Assembly: GCF_014898815.1 (NCBI RefSeq)
Contig: NW_026515433.1
Coordinates: 2,564,501-2,628,500, forward strand
Source: Panonychus citri
Taxonomy: Eukaryota; Arthropoda; Arachnida; Trombidiformes; Tetranychidae
Reading direction: 5' to 3'
DNA length: 64,000 bases
In this document: in pieces, positions 42,701 through 57,210 of the stretch
Layout of the letters: each line of letters begins with the position of its first letter
Numbering within the stretch: position 1 is the stretch's first letter
Notes under the pieces: model-generated
Database searches by the model: none
Seen by the model: the letters and a program-made list of their open reading frames with translations, nothing else
Told to the model about the DNA's origin: nothing
Program-made: the position numbers and the translations under genes

Positions 42701-45700
42701 TCATGGTGACGATTATGATTGAGTTGGAGTGACAATTATGATACATTGACATTTAACTTGATTAATGATGTTTATCAATGATAATAGTAGTAGTTAATAG
42801 TAGGCTGTGTAATTAAAATTTCAAGTGTCCAATGATGATAGGGAAACAATTTAGTAATCAAGTTAACTGTTGTTGTTTAACTGAATCGGGTTCAGATGAA
42901 ATCAATGAACAATTTATTGATTTTTTCTGAGGTAAAAAAACTCAAAGTTTCAAATCTTTTAAAACATTTCATTGATCCTGATCGGAACTGACCATTAGTA
43001 ATTCTGATGACCAATTTACTATTGAAATTTTCTTCAAATATAATCACAATTAAATCATCAGCATTTAATTGTTGTCATCATTGGTTCTTTAACTTTGATT
43101 TTCAAGAAATTGATTGGGATCAGTTTTAATTTTTCTGTTACTGATTTGATTGTTCAGCTTAACCGATCACAGTTAACTAACTATTACAATCAAACCGCAA
43201 AAGAAAACCATAGTTTTTAATCAACAATTGAGTTTTAGCAAATAACTAAATCAACAACCGATAAATTTTCATGGTAAACAATCAAGTTAATGGATTCCCA
43301 AAGGTAAAATTGTTCATATTGATCAAATTTCAACTTTTACCGTTACTTTTGTATTAAGTTAACTGTTGTTAGTTTTGTTGAAAATTTTCATCATTTCAAG
43401 TTAAATATTATTTGATTAATTTGAACAATATTAATAACATTTAGTTATATTGTTTCAAAGTTAATCAAAGATCAACTCTCATGTAATCATCTTGAGAGTT
43501 AAGAACTGTTAATAGCATCATTTCCGTTTCCTGTTTCGTTAAGAGCCTTTTTATTTCATCCTAATTGATTGTAATCAATTGATTAGTTACCAAATAATTA
43601 ATCTATTGATCTTTGAGTGATTCATCATTTGACTTAACAATTTAAGTGATAAAATTAATTATCATTGTAATTAAAGTTGAGCAACTGATTCATTATTTAC
43701 AATTGTTGACCTTTTATATCAAATGAAATTCATGAGAAACTGAATCAGATTAATTTTCACTTAGAACTTTTTTTCTCAAGGTAAAATATTTTCGAGGAGA
43801 ATGAAAAAATTATTATTCTCATCTGAATGTTTCATGATATTAGCCTTTATCTCTCATGTTCATGATATGTAAGATGATGAGGATGACAAGGATGATGAGG
43901 ATAAAGATGAAGATGAAGATGACATCCTAGATTTAAACTTCTGAAAGGTTAGATCATTGATCCAAGTTTGAACATTCACCTCACCAGAATTGTGAACAAT
44001 ATATTTGCTTAACCTTTGGATCAATTTAAATGTAACAATGATTTTCAATCAGATGATTTAAATCAATCACGATGAATACGATGAATCATCAATTGTTGAT
44101 CAACAATCAATAATAACTGTTCATCTTTGATTGTTAATCAATCTCTGTATTCATATTGGATTGTCACAATTAAACTCAATTGAATTGGATGAAAAAGTTT
44201 CAATCCCTTTTGATTTATGCAAATGACTCTTGGTGATGATGATTCCGATTGTACTATTAATTGGATTAAGTTAATTACTGATCAGCAAATTGTTTCCTGA
44301 CAATTTAATTTACAAAAAGGAAGAGGAAGTTAAATAATTGTTTCTCTGCTAATTTAGTTACATTAAAACAACAGGGATAACAATTAAATTGTTGGAACTA
44401 TCCAAAGACAAAGACAATTAAACTGCCGGGTTGTTAATTGTTGTTTAATTTGATTAACAATCAAGTAAACCCAATTAATGGTTGGATATAATTTTGTCCC
44501 TTTTTCCCTAGTTTAGTTAATTAAATCATCACAACAATTAAAAAAAAAATATTCCGCTTTAAATTAACTAATAATGCTGATAACTAATTAACTCCCAGAA
44601 ACAATTAACCTCGGTTGATTTTGTTTATGATTTTTACAATTTAACAAGTTAATCTAATCACTTTTCATCAAAAGTTGATATTTAATCAATCAATTAGCAA
44701 GAAAATTAAGTGATCACAATTAACTTAAGTGCTGTTATCTTATTATTCAAACAGTTTTCAAATCACAATTGAAATAAATTAATCATTCACCGATCAACAA
44801 TCAGCTATTAATAGTAATTTAAACTTGAACAATCAATTTACTGATTATTATTACTTAAAATGAACAATCAAATTGTTGATGAACTAAAACAAAATCAACT
44901 TGCAATTAGTTTCGTTCAATGTTATCAGAAAAGTTCAGAGGAATGAGAAATTAACTTGATTGATCAGATAATTAGAGAGAAAATTAATCATAATTAATGT
45001 TAACCCATAATTAATTTTCTCCAATAATCAATAAAGTACAAAATCAACTAATCAATTCACTGATTATCTTAATCACCAATGAACTAGGATCATCTCGAAT
45101 CGATACCTGAAAGGCAAAAGTGTTTAGAACTTTTCGAACTCTCGAACTCTCAATTTCTTCTTGTAATCTTTTGATATCAATGCAAATGTAGATTCCTCCA
45201 TCATCATGATAATAATATAATTCCCTTGAGGATGAAAAAATAATAACTTGTGATGATAAATTTTTCATCCCGATAATAATATTATCACTAAATCACTGTG
45301 ATAATGTTATCATGTTTTTTTATCTCAACTAAATGCTAACAAATATCATCAACAAGATTTCAATCAGATAATCATGATAATAACATGATGTTACTTTTCA
45401 TGTTTATCATGAAAACTTTTAACTTTCCCTGTTAAACTTTTCATAATAATCTCATATGAATAGTAATCGTATATGGAACCGGAAAAGGAAAGGATGTGGA
45501 AACTGAATTGTTCATGGAACTGGAAACTTTTGTATCTTCGTCAATCTCTTTTACTCTTGGAAAGGAAAAAGGTCACCAATGGGTCACGATTATTCTGATG
45601 ACATTTAATTCGAGAAGTCGAGTTTTTTTTCACTCCCAAAATGACTAATCAATTCTCTGTTCATCTTAATCATCATGAAACCTGAAGACTTGGTAATTAT

Positions 45701-46556
45701 CATGACTAATCGATGATATGTTGAAATTTTTTTCTTACTCTTTTTTTATCTTGTTCATGGTGATGATGATGGATTCTGATGATGATGAGTGGAGAGACAC
45801 TTAAGTTACACTGGATGTTCAAGTGTTCATTTGATATAAAGCTCATAATGTAGCTAATATTCAGATGCTAGAGATAAATGACCTTTCACAGTGAACTGAT
45901 CATGATGATCAAGTGGGAGACTTGATGATGATGTCGTTTTCTTGGCCTAAATTAGCTATTCAATAATCTGCTGAAAAGGATAAACATGTTGATCTTTTCA
46001 TGATAATTGTTGGGATGAAGGTGGAAAAGGTCTAGATAAGTTCTCATGAAATTCAGGAAGAGGAGCTAAGATTATGATGAATGGTAAATCTATTTAATTG
46101 TGATTTTTTGGCTTCATCATCATCATCATCATGGTTATTTTGATGATAACATATAAAAAAAAGCTTTCAATGGTTAATATCTCATGAGAATCAAGGATTG
46201 AATTGGAATTAATTTGAGGTTCAGTTGAAAGAATTGAAAAGAATCAATGAAAATAAGATGAAGATGATAAAGAAGATGAAGATATTTTCATTAAGAATTA
46301 AATATTACATGAAAATGATTGAATTCGGATGAGGTTGGATGATTAACTTACCACTGGTACTGTAAATTCCTGATGATGATGATTTGACATTGAAAAATGT
46401 TGACAGAACAACAATTATTACCAAAATACTGAAAGCAAAGTGAAATTTAATTGGTCTTAATGATTTACCAGCAATCGGTGAGCGATTGTCATGATTATTT
46501 GTTAATTGCGATGAAAATGGTTCAGTTAACGATAAATTTAAATCCTCCATTGTCAA
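39787..46556 (-). CDS. Agatoxin-like peptide (ALP) precursor, gene 2
   Basis: Three minus-strand exons: 46556-46352, 40068-39996 and 39928-39787, joined in frame by GT-AG introns of about 6.3 kb and 67 bp; 139 aa. Exon 1 encodes an uncleaved-looking N-terminus and a hydrophobic signal segment (FHFAFSILVIIVVLSTFF) ending GIYSTSG. Exon 2 encodes DRQVTSEMMEDYGDGGLVRL. Exon 3 encodes the mature cystine-rich domain with cysteines spaced C-x6-C-x6-CC-x4-C-x-C-x6-C-x-C, containing CNLWGTNCRCQRMGLFQRW. It ends GRK-stop, an amidation signal. Arthropod ALPs are endogenous neuropeptide-like peptides related to spider agatoxins; function unresolved. The acidic spacer should be removed as propeptide. Confidence 0.85.
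40069..46351 (-). other. Long first intron of agatoxin-like gene 2
   Basis: About 6.3 kb of AT-rich DNA between exons 1 and 2. No clear gene. A 74-codon minus-strand ORF at 45044-45268 (RVRKVLNTFAFQ before a CAG|GTATCG) has more normal composition than most of the intron and could be an alternative exon, but is unsupported. Confidence 0.5.
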
Positions 46557-46703
46557 TTGAAGGATTTCAAGACCAGGAAAGAAATAAGAAAACTAATAAA
46601 CCCAATTAATTGATTTAATTGTTTCACCAAGAAGAAGCAGAAAAAAAATAAAATAAAACTTTTTAAATCTCCAATTAGATGGGAACACGAATAACAATTA
46701 ACT

Positions 46704-46712
46704 TTATATAAA
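46704..46712 (-). promoter_or_regulatory. TATA box candidate for agatoxin-like gene 2
   Basis: CTTTATATAAAG is self-complementary, so it can serve either strand; it lies 148 bp upstream of the minus-strand start codon at 46556. Confidence 0.4.
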
Positions 46713-47093
46713 GTTTAGTTATCACTTGTATTCAGTTTAATAGCGATTTGGTTAAACACGAGGATCGATGTAAAATATTTGATAAACTTTCATTCAAAGT
46801 GATTTACAATCAACAATTGAATCGAGAAATCCACCTGAATAGTTGAACACATGGATATAAACACCCTGAATGAACTGAACAGAATGAAATTGACAGGTTA
46901 ATGATAAATAATCATAACAACAATTAGGTTGATGAACAAGATGATGAAAAAAAAAACTGATTATGATGATGAATCTGAGGTTGATTATTATTGTTGTTTA
47001 TTATTATGTTCAATGTAATTTCATCAATGATTCAGTTTCAGATGAAAGTTGTGAGTAGTTCTGAATAGGAAGCAACAGAAAGTTGTTGATGAT

Positions 47094-47119
47094 AAGAGAG
47101 AGAGAGAGAGAGAGAGAGA
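47094..47119. repeat. (GA)n microsatellite
   Basis: About 13 GA units between the divergent ALP genes. Confidence 0.85.
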
Positions 47120-48862
47120 AAGATGATAATGTTTAGTTTGAAGTTCTCAATCCAGGCAAATGCAATTCTATATCAAAGTGATGTTAATTTTCATGATGAT
47201 ATTTTTTGTTCCCACTCGAGTTCACACACACGGTGAAGAGGAAGAAAAATCTTCTTCCCTTTTTCATCATCTTCTATTCAAGAATTATCATCATGCTCAT
47301 GCTCAGGTAAATATTTTATCTTCAAAATATATCATCAGCCAACAATAAGGTTAAATTTTCCATGAGGATGATTTTTTCCTGAGAATAGAGAATAGAATTT
47401 CAGAAATCAATTGTTAGATGGCGATATTAATAACATGGAATTAGAAATTCAGTCTGAGAAAATTTCGAAACTTTCATGCTAATTGAAATTCAAGAAATTT
47501 GAACTTCTCCTGTTTCCGAAGTTTCCTTTTTCCATCCAAGAATTTAGATTATTAATTTTTCTAATTGTTGAGTTTTCTTTTCTTTTTTTTTGCTCTTTTT
47601 CTTTATTCCAATTCTCTAACCATGATAATTGAATGCTCACATCGAATTTTGTTCATATTCGTTCAAGATCTGATCTTTGTTCATTTCGATTGAGTCTTTT
47701 TCTTTTCTTTATTTCATCACTTTTTCTTTCTCTTCCTGTTCATCTCTTTCTTTTTTCTTACCTTTTCTCTTTCCTCTCATCATTATCATCCATTGGTAAC
47801 AAAGTAACATAAACAAATATGATATCAACTCTATTGTGACATCTAAATGAGACTCAAGGGTCTACTTATCAGAATGAGAAGATGAAAAAGAATAGAAAAA
47901 CTTGGAAAATAATGGATTCTTCTTCTTCTTTTTCTCCTTATCCAGATAATAATACAACTACAATGAGCCTCACTAAGATCAAGAATAAACAATAACAGGT
48001 AACAAAAGATTTTCGTTCATTATTATATTTGAATAAAAGGTGAAAAAAAACTCCCAGCGAGCAGCGACACCTATTGATAGAATTTCTCTCCAAGCAGAAA
48101 TTTTCTTCTTCTAAGATGAAGATAGAAGCTGATGAGAATTCTACCTCTTGATGTTAGACTTGGCTTTCTCATCTTCAATCATCATGTTCGTCATCAGAAT
48201 GATGAGGATGATAAATGTTACAAGATGGTTAGAATGCCAGAGAAAACAAGTAATCCATATGAACGCAGGCTCAACAAAAATGAACGAATTCTGTCTAGTA
48301 GAAAAAAAATTTTTTTCGAACCTGAACTATAATCTTTTCTCTCTCTCTCTCTATTTTTCTCTTCTCTTTCTCTCCCTCAAATAACGAGAAGAAGAAAATA
48401 ATAATCATCATAATAAAATCAGAAGAAAAAGAATTTTTTGTCTTCATCTCTCTCTCTTTTTTCGCTCGAATTTTATTCTGTGGTTCCATCTCTTTTATTA
48501 ACATTCTATTCGAGTGCTGTAACATATTCCATTCGTGCTATTGTTTCAAGTGAAATCCATTCAAAGTCAACAGAACAAAAATACCAACAGTTAACAAATC
48601 AGCTTACAGTTAAGTTGATTCCAACAATCAACTAATCACTCATCCACTTTTCACCTTCCAACCAACAGTTTTAATCGTCGAAAAGTGGATAATAACAATT
48701 ACCAGCAATTAGCTCGTATTTAGATCGAGTTGAAAGGAAAAAAGAATAAAAGTTCTGAAAAGAAGAAAAAATTTCGACAAACTTTACAATCGACAATTAA
48801 ATCATATAAATAAATCATAATCAAAGTAAATTTAAGTTACCAGAGCGGAAAAATCATCAAAA

Positions 48863-51800
48863 ATGTCAACAGTTACTGATAATCTGTTATCATCATCAAC
48901 CAACAATCAACTGATTGTACCAACAACTACAACAGGATCTTCATTGGTTAACATGAGGAGATCATCTCGTCTATCAACAATCACTTTAATTGTCACAATT
49001 TTGATGACAATTTTAATCAACCTGAGCAACAGCAACAATTATCAAGTTGAAGCCTTTTATAATACCAATGGTAAGTTATCAACTTTTTTTTGCTTGTTAC
49101 GAATCAGTTGATTGTTGTTGGGTTTTTACAACAATAATGATACTCATGTTAATCAGCGTGATGATGATTAACTAGTTAACAGCCGACGGAACAATAATAA
49201 AATTAATCAGATCGGATTAACAATTTACTCAAGGGAATCGTTGGTTAATCAATGTTCAAGTGTTTTATTAGATTATAAGATGTTAGTTAATTTGCTTTTT
49301 TTTCATGATATATTTTCAAGAATATAATCTCAACAATATAATAACTTTTTCCTCTCTCATTCTGATACATGATAATCCCCGAAAGGATTGGAAATTCAAC
49401 ACGATGAGATAATCTAATAATAAATATGATCGTTATCCTGAAGATATAATAAAAAAGAAGAGTAGGAAAAAAAAGTTCTGAGAAAATTTTCGTTTTATCG
49501 AAAATCGAATCATAAAAATATCATCAAATTTGTTAATTCATTTCTCATTTATAACAATTGCAAGTGAATATTAATTTTCCTTCAAATGTTCATGTTACCC
49601 TGACAATCAACATGAGTTTTACAATTGATTTAGACTCATTATCATCGCCATGAATCATGAGAAATGAAATTGTTATAACTGTTGAATTGAATTACTTGTT
49701 GAAATAAACGAGTTGATCAAATTAACATATGTTACTTTTTCTTACCTGAATAAAAAGTTCTGAATGTTTTTCCCTTGTTATCCCATGAATGTCATAAGTA
49801 TCATGATGATGATGATAATGAATTGATTTATCATTTTGCAATAAAAACATTCAACAAACTGAATCAGTTTAATTTGATCAAAAGTAAAATAGATTCTCTT
49901 TTCTAATTCAGTTCTAGAAAAGATCATGATAACCTGAGTATATATTCAGAGAAATATGAACAAGCTTCATGAAGAAATGTTCAGAGAGAGAGAGAGAGAG
50001 AGAGACAAATCTCGATGATGATGATCATCTTCAGAAACTTTATTCGAACTCAGAACTTCCTCCCTCTCTCATATATTATATTATCTTCTCAAGGTAAATA
50101 ATATTTTCTTCCATCATGATTATTATTGAATAATATTGAGAATAGAAAAAAAATTGTTACTTCGATCAATTTAATCTTCATCTTTCTTTTGGCCTTTTCT
50201 TATCGTCTTCATCTTCATCATCATCATTATCATCCTCATCCTCTGATCAAAAACTGAATACAAGAAAATATCATCAACTAACAAACTCCCAGGCTACCTG
50301 ATCAATATTTGATTAACATGATAATGACCATTACCATTAGTTATTAACAATTAACTTATTCCTTCAGTATATTTGATTGTTGGAAAGTAATTACAATCAT
50401 TATTATCACCTCTTAACATACAAATCAATTCATTCAAATTGATTATTTGTTGGGAGGGAAAAAGTTTTCAAAAGTTTTCACAATAACAGTTTATTAATAT
50501 TTCGGTTGGAAAATTTTTTTTACACCAAACTATTTATATCCATGATGATGATAGTTTAATAATAGTTGATTTGAAATTTTCCTAAAGGGAACTGATTATT
50601 GTTGAATTAATCTGATAAATTCTGAAAAATTTCTGCTTCCATGATAACATTATCATAAACACATTAACTTTTAGTTTGTTGAATTTGAAAGCAGAATTGA
50701 CTGAATCTTATTCAACAATTTAAATAGTTGCTACAGTGAATTAAATTGAGCTTAATCATTTACTATTCAATTGGAAAATCAAATTCAACAACATTGTGTC
50801 TCAATTGATTCTGTGGTTCAAATGAATTAACAATTTAGTCGCAATTTAGTTGCTACGTCAACGTTAATTGTTCATGTCACTGTCTCATCATGATTGATTA
50901 TCATTAATTGTTACGATATTTTAATAAAAATTGATAGTTAATCATTTTCTCATTTACTTGGTTAGTTTTTTTTTCACCAATATTGTTCACTTTGATTGTA
51001 ATTAATTCAGTTTCACATTTATAAATAGGATTACAATTATAATCAAAATGTCAGTGATTAATTTTTGCCTCTCAAATGATTTATCCAAATAGTAATTACT
51101 TGAGACCAGAATCCTTAGGTTAATCAATTAGTTGATCAACTATAATTTATAATCAAACATTTTCATTATCATTTATTATTACTTGTTAGTCCCGTTAATT
51201 GCTGTTAATTAGTTTGAATGATTAACTGTTAACTAATTGTTACAAGGTGAAATTTACAGGAAAAAAACAACTCATCGAGTGTTATAATTAGTTGAATTGG
51301 GAATGGAATTTTTTTTCTTCACTTTAATTGTTTCTCCATAATTAAATTACACCAATTTACTAATTAATTGTTTACTTTACTTTTTTGCAAGCCTTTTGAT
51401 TGTCGGGAAACAGTTTCCAGCAATTAATCCTTGTTAATTGTCATGGAAAGCAAGTAAATTTAAAACAATCAGACAAATGATATTATTCATAATCAATAAT
51501 GATCAACACAATTAAGGAAAATCTTGCAATCAATAAATTGCCACTTCTTAATCAATAAAATTGTTACGATTCAATTCATTGAACATTTGGAAGGATAAAA
51601 AAAATTATTTACCATGAAAATCATGGAAATCAACTGAATACATAGAAAGTTACATATAATATATGAATTAGAACTTTTCTTTTTTTTTCTTTTCTCTTAT
51701 GTTCCACTCGAATTATTGTTTTCGAACTCGAAGAAAACAAAAAGTGATTCCATTTATATAGATACAGTTATTTACTCATGAGACATGATATCATGTTGTC

Positions 51801-54800
51801 TATCCTTTCAGGTTACTGAATAAAACAGATTGAAATGACATCGTTGATGATAAAAGGATGATAAACATGATGATAGGTTGTAAGTGTTAATATTGTCTTC
51901 AATTGTTGATTCCGTAAGTAAAAGTATCACAATCAAAGTCACAATCAGAAACAATCAAGACAATAGCAGATAATCAAACATTGTTACTAAAAAAAGATTC
52001 ACTTTCATTTCTGATTCATCATTTTATCCTCATCCTCATCCTCATCTTCATCATCTTGTCATCACCACTAATTTAATATTATTGATTCAATTGATCAATT
52101 TTTTTTCATTCCATTTGATTAACTGAATCACCAAAAGTGTCATTAAACTTTTATATGTTTACTTTGATAATCAATTCTCAAATAAACAATTAACTAATTT
52201 AATCCACTAAAATATTAATGGCTGAGTCTTAATGATTATCAAACAAATAGTCATTATGATTATCCCTTTAATTGTATTGGTCTTTTTATGATATTAAAAG
52301 CAATTTAATCATAATAATTGTCATCATTAACCTCCCAACAATCAGCATTATTGTCACGAGAACAATTAATTTAGCCATTTAAATTGACCAAATCACTTTA
52401 ATTGTCCATTGAACAATTAAATTCACTAATACTCTCTGTCTTAATTTAGTTTAAATTTAAATTCATATTTAAATCTCATAATTTAACCTCTGAGCTTTGG
52501 TTGATTAGTAAATCATTTGTCGATGATGATAATTTAACATTGAAATGAAGCCTAAAATGAAAGTGAAATTAAATTAATTTGATTAACGATAAATTTGTAA
52601 TTCAGTTTTTTCTCAATCAACTTTAATTTACTAATCACTAATTCACTAGATCAAAATCAATAAGTAATTAAACTCAACCATCAACGATAATTAATCACAT
52701 GTAGCAACTGATTGACATTATCATTAACATCTAACGGTTTAATTAACTTGATTGATTTCAAATTGAATATAAGGTGAACAATTAACCGAAAAAACTAACA
52801 ATCAAAGTGAATTAAAATAGCAAACAAACTGTTTGATTGTAAATTAAAATTCTGATCTCGTTCATGGGGAAGAAAAAAAGTTCTGAACAATAAGTTAACC
52901 TATTAAAGTCATTGTATCAATTCAATTGTTACCATTAACCATCATCACCACCAAGGCGTAAGATTATCATGATAATCGTTCTGATAATTAACATGATAAC
53001 AGTTGAACAATCAACTTGGGAGTGATAACAATTCCCAGCGATGAAAAGGTTACTTGAATTTTATGGAACAAAAAAAAATTCTATTTTCTTTTTCTATTCT
53101 TATTTTCTATTCTCAAATATAATAATAACAACTTCCTTTTTCACCTCACACTTTTATCTATCTGTTGATATCCTGTTCTGTTTTCCAAAGCCTCGAGCTG
53201 AAGATTCTGAGGATCATTGATTTTCAGGGGAATTGTTATCATCTTTGACTCCACACGTAAATTCAGATTCCCTGGAGTTCATGTTGATTCCTTCATCATG
53301 AGCATCCAATTAACCTTTCATTTCAATTCTGAATATCAACCATCATCATCACCCATTTACCAACCACAATCCAACCACTTCCTCCCTTAGTGTTCAAAGA
53401 GTAACAATTTAAATTGTTGGTCAACTTAATTTACTCCAACAGATTAACAATAATTGATATTTTCTTATTGACTACTAATATTTATCAAGATTATTGGTAA
53501 ATTGTTGCAATTTAATAATCAACCATTGATCATGAATATCGATCAGTTTTTTCGTGTTCCATTCAATTAAGTTTAATTTGATCAGACAATCAATGTTTGA
53601 ACAATTTACTAATCATTACGTTGGCAGAGGTAACAAAAACTTAATCATTTAATAAACCCAATCAATTAGTGATGACGATGACACAAAACTTTAATCATTG
53701 TCGTTAATAACTAGGGAAAATTAAAACTAATCTGATTAGTTAATGAGCTTAAATTGTAAATCTGATTATTTTTATATCATATTAATATAAAAACGATTTA
53801 TTATATAATAATATTGATAATAAATCAAGCAATTTAAAAATTGTTATTCAATTAGATCAATTAATTGAATTAATGGTCACGAATTTGAATCATTATTAAA
53901 TCACCATCAGCTCCAATTATCAATAATAATTATCCAATTAGAGTGGAAAAACTATTCTCTCCAACTAATTAGATGAATCATCAGTCCCAGAATTGAGTTC
54001 AATTTAAATATTATCAAAAGTACAAAATTTATTGATTGATTTTTTGGATAACAATCAAAGTTATTGGAAACTTTTCCACCACTTTCAGTAAATCACATTT
54101 CTGACAAGTTGGAGATATTTTCATGACAATTCAGGTAGAAATCAAAATAAGCTCAACTAACTAATGAACCATGAAAAGGTCATCTTCATCTTCATCTTCA
54201 TCTTCATCCTCATCCCTATCATCTTAATGACATTACATTGAACTATCATCATCTTTGTCCACCAAATGTCCAGTCTTGTTTGTCGATATTGAAACTTTTT
54301 CGTTCATTTATATTTCTGTTTATTCATTGATTCAGTTTCTGATTCACTTATCATTAGGTTAACATGATAACAATTAAGAAACTGAAAATGGAATCAAACT
54401 CTTAACTTATAAATAGGAATGAAACTTTATCGACAATTTAATGTTCGATAGGAATTAATATCATTCCCTGAGGGTATTAACTTCTAAATGGAGGATGTAA
54501 TAGATATTTAAGAGAGTTAAAGGTGAACAGAATTTTCCGATTTTCTATTGAATTTTTTTTTCTCTTCCTTTTTTTTTCTTCCGGAAAAGGAAATAAGTTG
54601 TTTTTGTAACTTCCTTTTTCCACTTTTGTCGATATTAAATTTTTTTCCCTTTCACTTGATTCAATCAAGGTGATGATTTATTTTCATGATTGTTTATTAA
54701 TAACAAATGTTGACAATTAAACTGTTACAATTAATTGACATTGATTGACAAGTTTAATTCAATCGTTAATCTCAAGTTATTATTGGACGATTAACTTGAT

Positions 54801-55461
54801 TAGTTGACAAATTAGCAAGTCAATTGTTTATAACTTTTATCATTTCCTGATTAATATTGTTTCCTATTAACTAATTTATATATAAATACAATATTAATGA
54901 TTAGCTATTATTGTAATGATTAACTTGATGATGACAATTTACTAATATTACATATTTGCTATCATAAATTATTTACTGTCAATTGTGATAATGATTTAAT
55001 CTAATAAGTGACAGTTCAATATGATTACATTGATAATAACAAAACAATCAACAATCAACAATTTATAAAGATTTAAAATATTAATTAGTTGACAATTTAC
55101 TCTGAATGAAACAATTAACTAATCTCTCTCCTCTATCTCTCCAATTAACTTGATAGATCCCGAAGGCTTTGATGATTATATTTTAAGCAATTTACAATTA
55201 GCTGGTGGAGGAGAATCAAATTTGATCATTGATTCCAACAATTTACCGTTCGAAAGGTTATCCTCATCATCGCGATTATCATCGGCATCGTCCCCTGTTG
55301 GTTCAGTTATCACCATGAAAAGATCGTGTATAAAACGATCGGGAATTTGTGATAATCGTCCGGCTGATTGTTGTTTAAATTCAGTTTGTCGGTGTAATTT
55401 GTGGGGAGCTAATTGTCGTTGCCAGAGAATGGGACTATTTCAACGACTTGGACGTAAATAA
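48863..55461 (+). CDS. Agatoxin-like peptide (ALP) precursor, gene 1
   Basis: Two exons, 48863-49070 and 55157-55461, joined across a 6.1-kb GT-AG intron in phase 1; 170 aa. Exon 1 has a Ser/Thr-rich start, then a signal-anchor-like hydrophobic run (STITLIVTILMTILINLS) and ends EAFYNTNG. Exon 2 codes an acidic propeptide (DPEGFDDYILSNLQLAGG), a Ser-rich linker and the cystine-rich domain with spacing C-x6-C-x6-CC-x4-C-x-C-x6-C-x-C, including CNLWGANCRCQRMGLFQRL and a final GRK, an amidation signal. The domain closely matches gene 2 on the opposite strand; the splice phase after exon 1 is also the same. Probably secreted, amidated neuropeptide-like; not evidence of a venom role. Confidence 0.88.
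49071..55156 (+). other. Long intron of agatoxin-like gene 1
   Basis: About 6.1 kb of AT-rich intron without a recognisable gene; (GA)n at 49983-50005 and ATC/GAT-type simple repeats (about 50215-50245, 52025-52055, 54183-54213). Confidence 0.55.
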
Positions 55462-57210
55462 TTACAACAATCAACTCTAATTATGGTCAATTAAACACGA
55501 ACACAATTAACTTATTATTATACTTTAAACTTTATCGATAGATTTTTGTTTTTTTCCCTTTTTGTTAATATTAATTTTGTGATTGTCTATTGAAACAATG
55601 TTACTTCTTGTTGTTGATTTAATCAATCAATAATTAACGATAATCAAAAGTTAATCAACTCATCATCAGTTAATTGAAGATAACATGAATATATATAAAT
55701 CAATTAAAGCTCAAAAATCAATCAAATTAATCATTAGGAAAGGAATTAACTTTTGTATCAATTTGCAATTGTCTTCCTTTCAAATGGTTAATCAAAATGT
55801 AAATTAACTCGAGGACAATTTACTTAATCATCGTATGGAAAACAACAGGAGAAAACTTTAAATTGATTGTTGAAGAAGAAAAAAAAATTAAATTAAATTG
55901 TGAATAATGATCAGATTTAATTGACAATTTCTATTGCATTTCAATGTCTTTCAAAAATTTTCATCTCTTTCAGTTTTTATTGTTTTTCTTTTCCTCTTCC
56001 GGTTTGTGACACTTTTCAACTTCCTGTAAGACATTTAATTTCATCATCATCATCATCATATGTTCAACAAGTTAATTGTCATAGACAATTTAATTTAAAC
56101 CATGTTTTCAACAATTAAGTCTTCTTATAAAACAAAAACATTATTTACCGTTATTATTGTTATCCAATTGATTAATAACAATAAATGTAACAATTTTAGG
56201 TTTAATTATAAATGAACAAGAAAATTATAATCAATGACAATTAAATGTATTAATTATTTTGGATCATCTTGAAAACACAATCAATTGAGTCAATCAAGTA
56301 ACTGGATTAACGGTCAATCGTTATTTTCATTTAATTGTAACATTAGGACAATAATTTACAACTGATTTAAATAATGAGAGAGTAGGATAAGGGAGCAAGT
56401 GAGTGAGAGAGATGATTGATTTAAATCAATTCGAAGCTTCAATTTGTCCAATATTTGATTAATTCTTAATGATGATCGATTGGTGAGTATTTTTTTGTTG
56501 TTGATCATTAAGATTTCCAATTGATTCATTGAGTAATTCAGTTGTCAGATTGTTTCTCATCAATTGAATTCTGATCACTGAATCTCATGAATTTATATCA
56601 ACATGAACAACAAGTTACTCGAGGCTAAAGTTTGATAATGGTAAATATTATGGTCCATTTGATTTGGACAGTTAATTGATCCATATGATCATTTGATAGC
56701 AATTAAATTGAAACACTCAATTAGATCAATCATGTTTTCATATTGAAAACTTTGGACTGAACATTTCAAGGTAAAAATAAAGGTAATTCTGTAATCTTGT
56801 TGATTAAGACGTTGAATGAACAATTAAAAAGATAATTAATTAGAGTAAGAAAAGGATATTATTTGTATTGGATTGTTTATCTGGACGATTGTTAATCCAA
56901 ATCAAAGTAAATGGTTCAATTTGCTTTAACTGTTATTAGTTAATCTTTGGTCTTCTATTATGTATTAATATTAATCGGATTGTTTGGTGAACTACAATTA
57001 AGTCAAATTTTTAGATCGATTAACGATATAAGGTTGATTGTTTTTTTCTGACAATTTAACGATAATAAATTAAGAATACGATTCAATCATAACCTGGAAT
57101 CTAAATGATGTATTGATCATTTATCTCTCTCTCTCCACTCAATTTCTGATATCGGATTAACTTAAATCTCAATCTAAATAATACAATTGATGATCAGGGA
57201 GAGAATCAGT
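55462..57210. other. Intergenic, ALP gene 1 to His-rich gene
   Basis: No gene recognised; includes the 3' flank of ALP gene 1 and that of the minus-strand His-rich gene. A 65-codon ORF (55921-56118) is F/S-rich low complexity. Confidence 0.45.

Larger units (their letters stand above)
46557..48862. other. Shared upstream region of two divergent ALP genes
   Basis: 2.3 kb between the two ALP start codons. A TATATAAAG-like box at 46704-46712 lies about 150 bp before the gene 2 ATG. Contains (GA)n at 47094-47119 and several T/C-rich runs. A 62-codon ORF at 47160-47348 begins with a signal-peptide-like FYIKVMLIFMMIFFVPTRVH and reaches a donor-like CTCAG|GTAAAT near 47306; it could be a first exon of an unknown gene. 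Sequence from about 48480 to 48862 is probably 5' untranslated region of gene 1. Confidence 0.4.
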
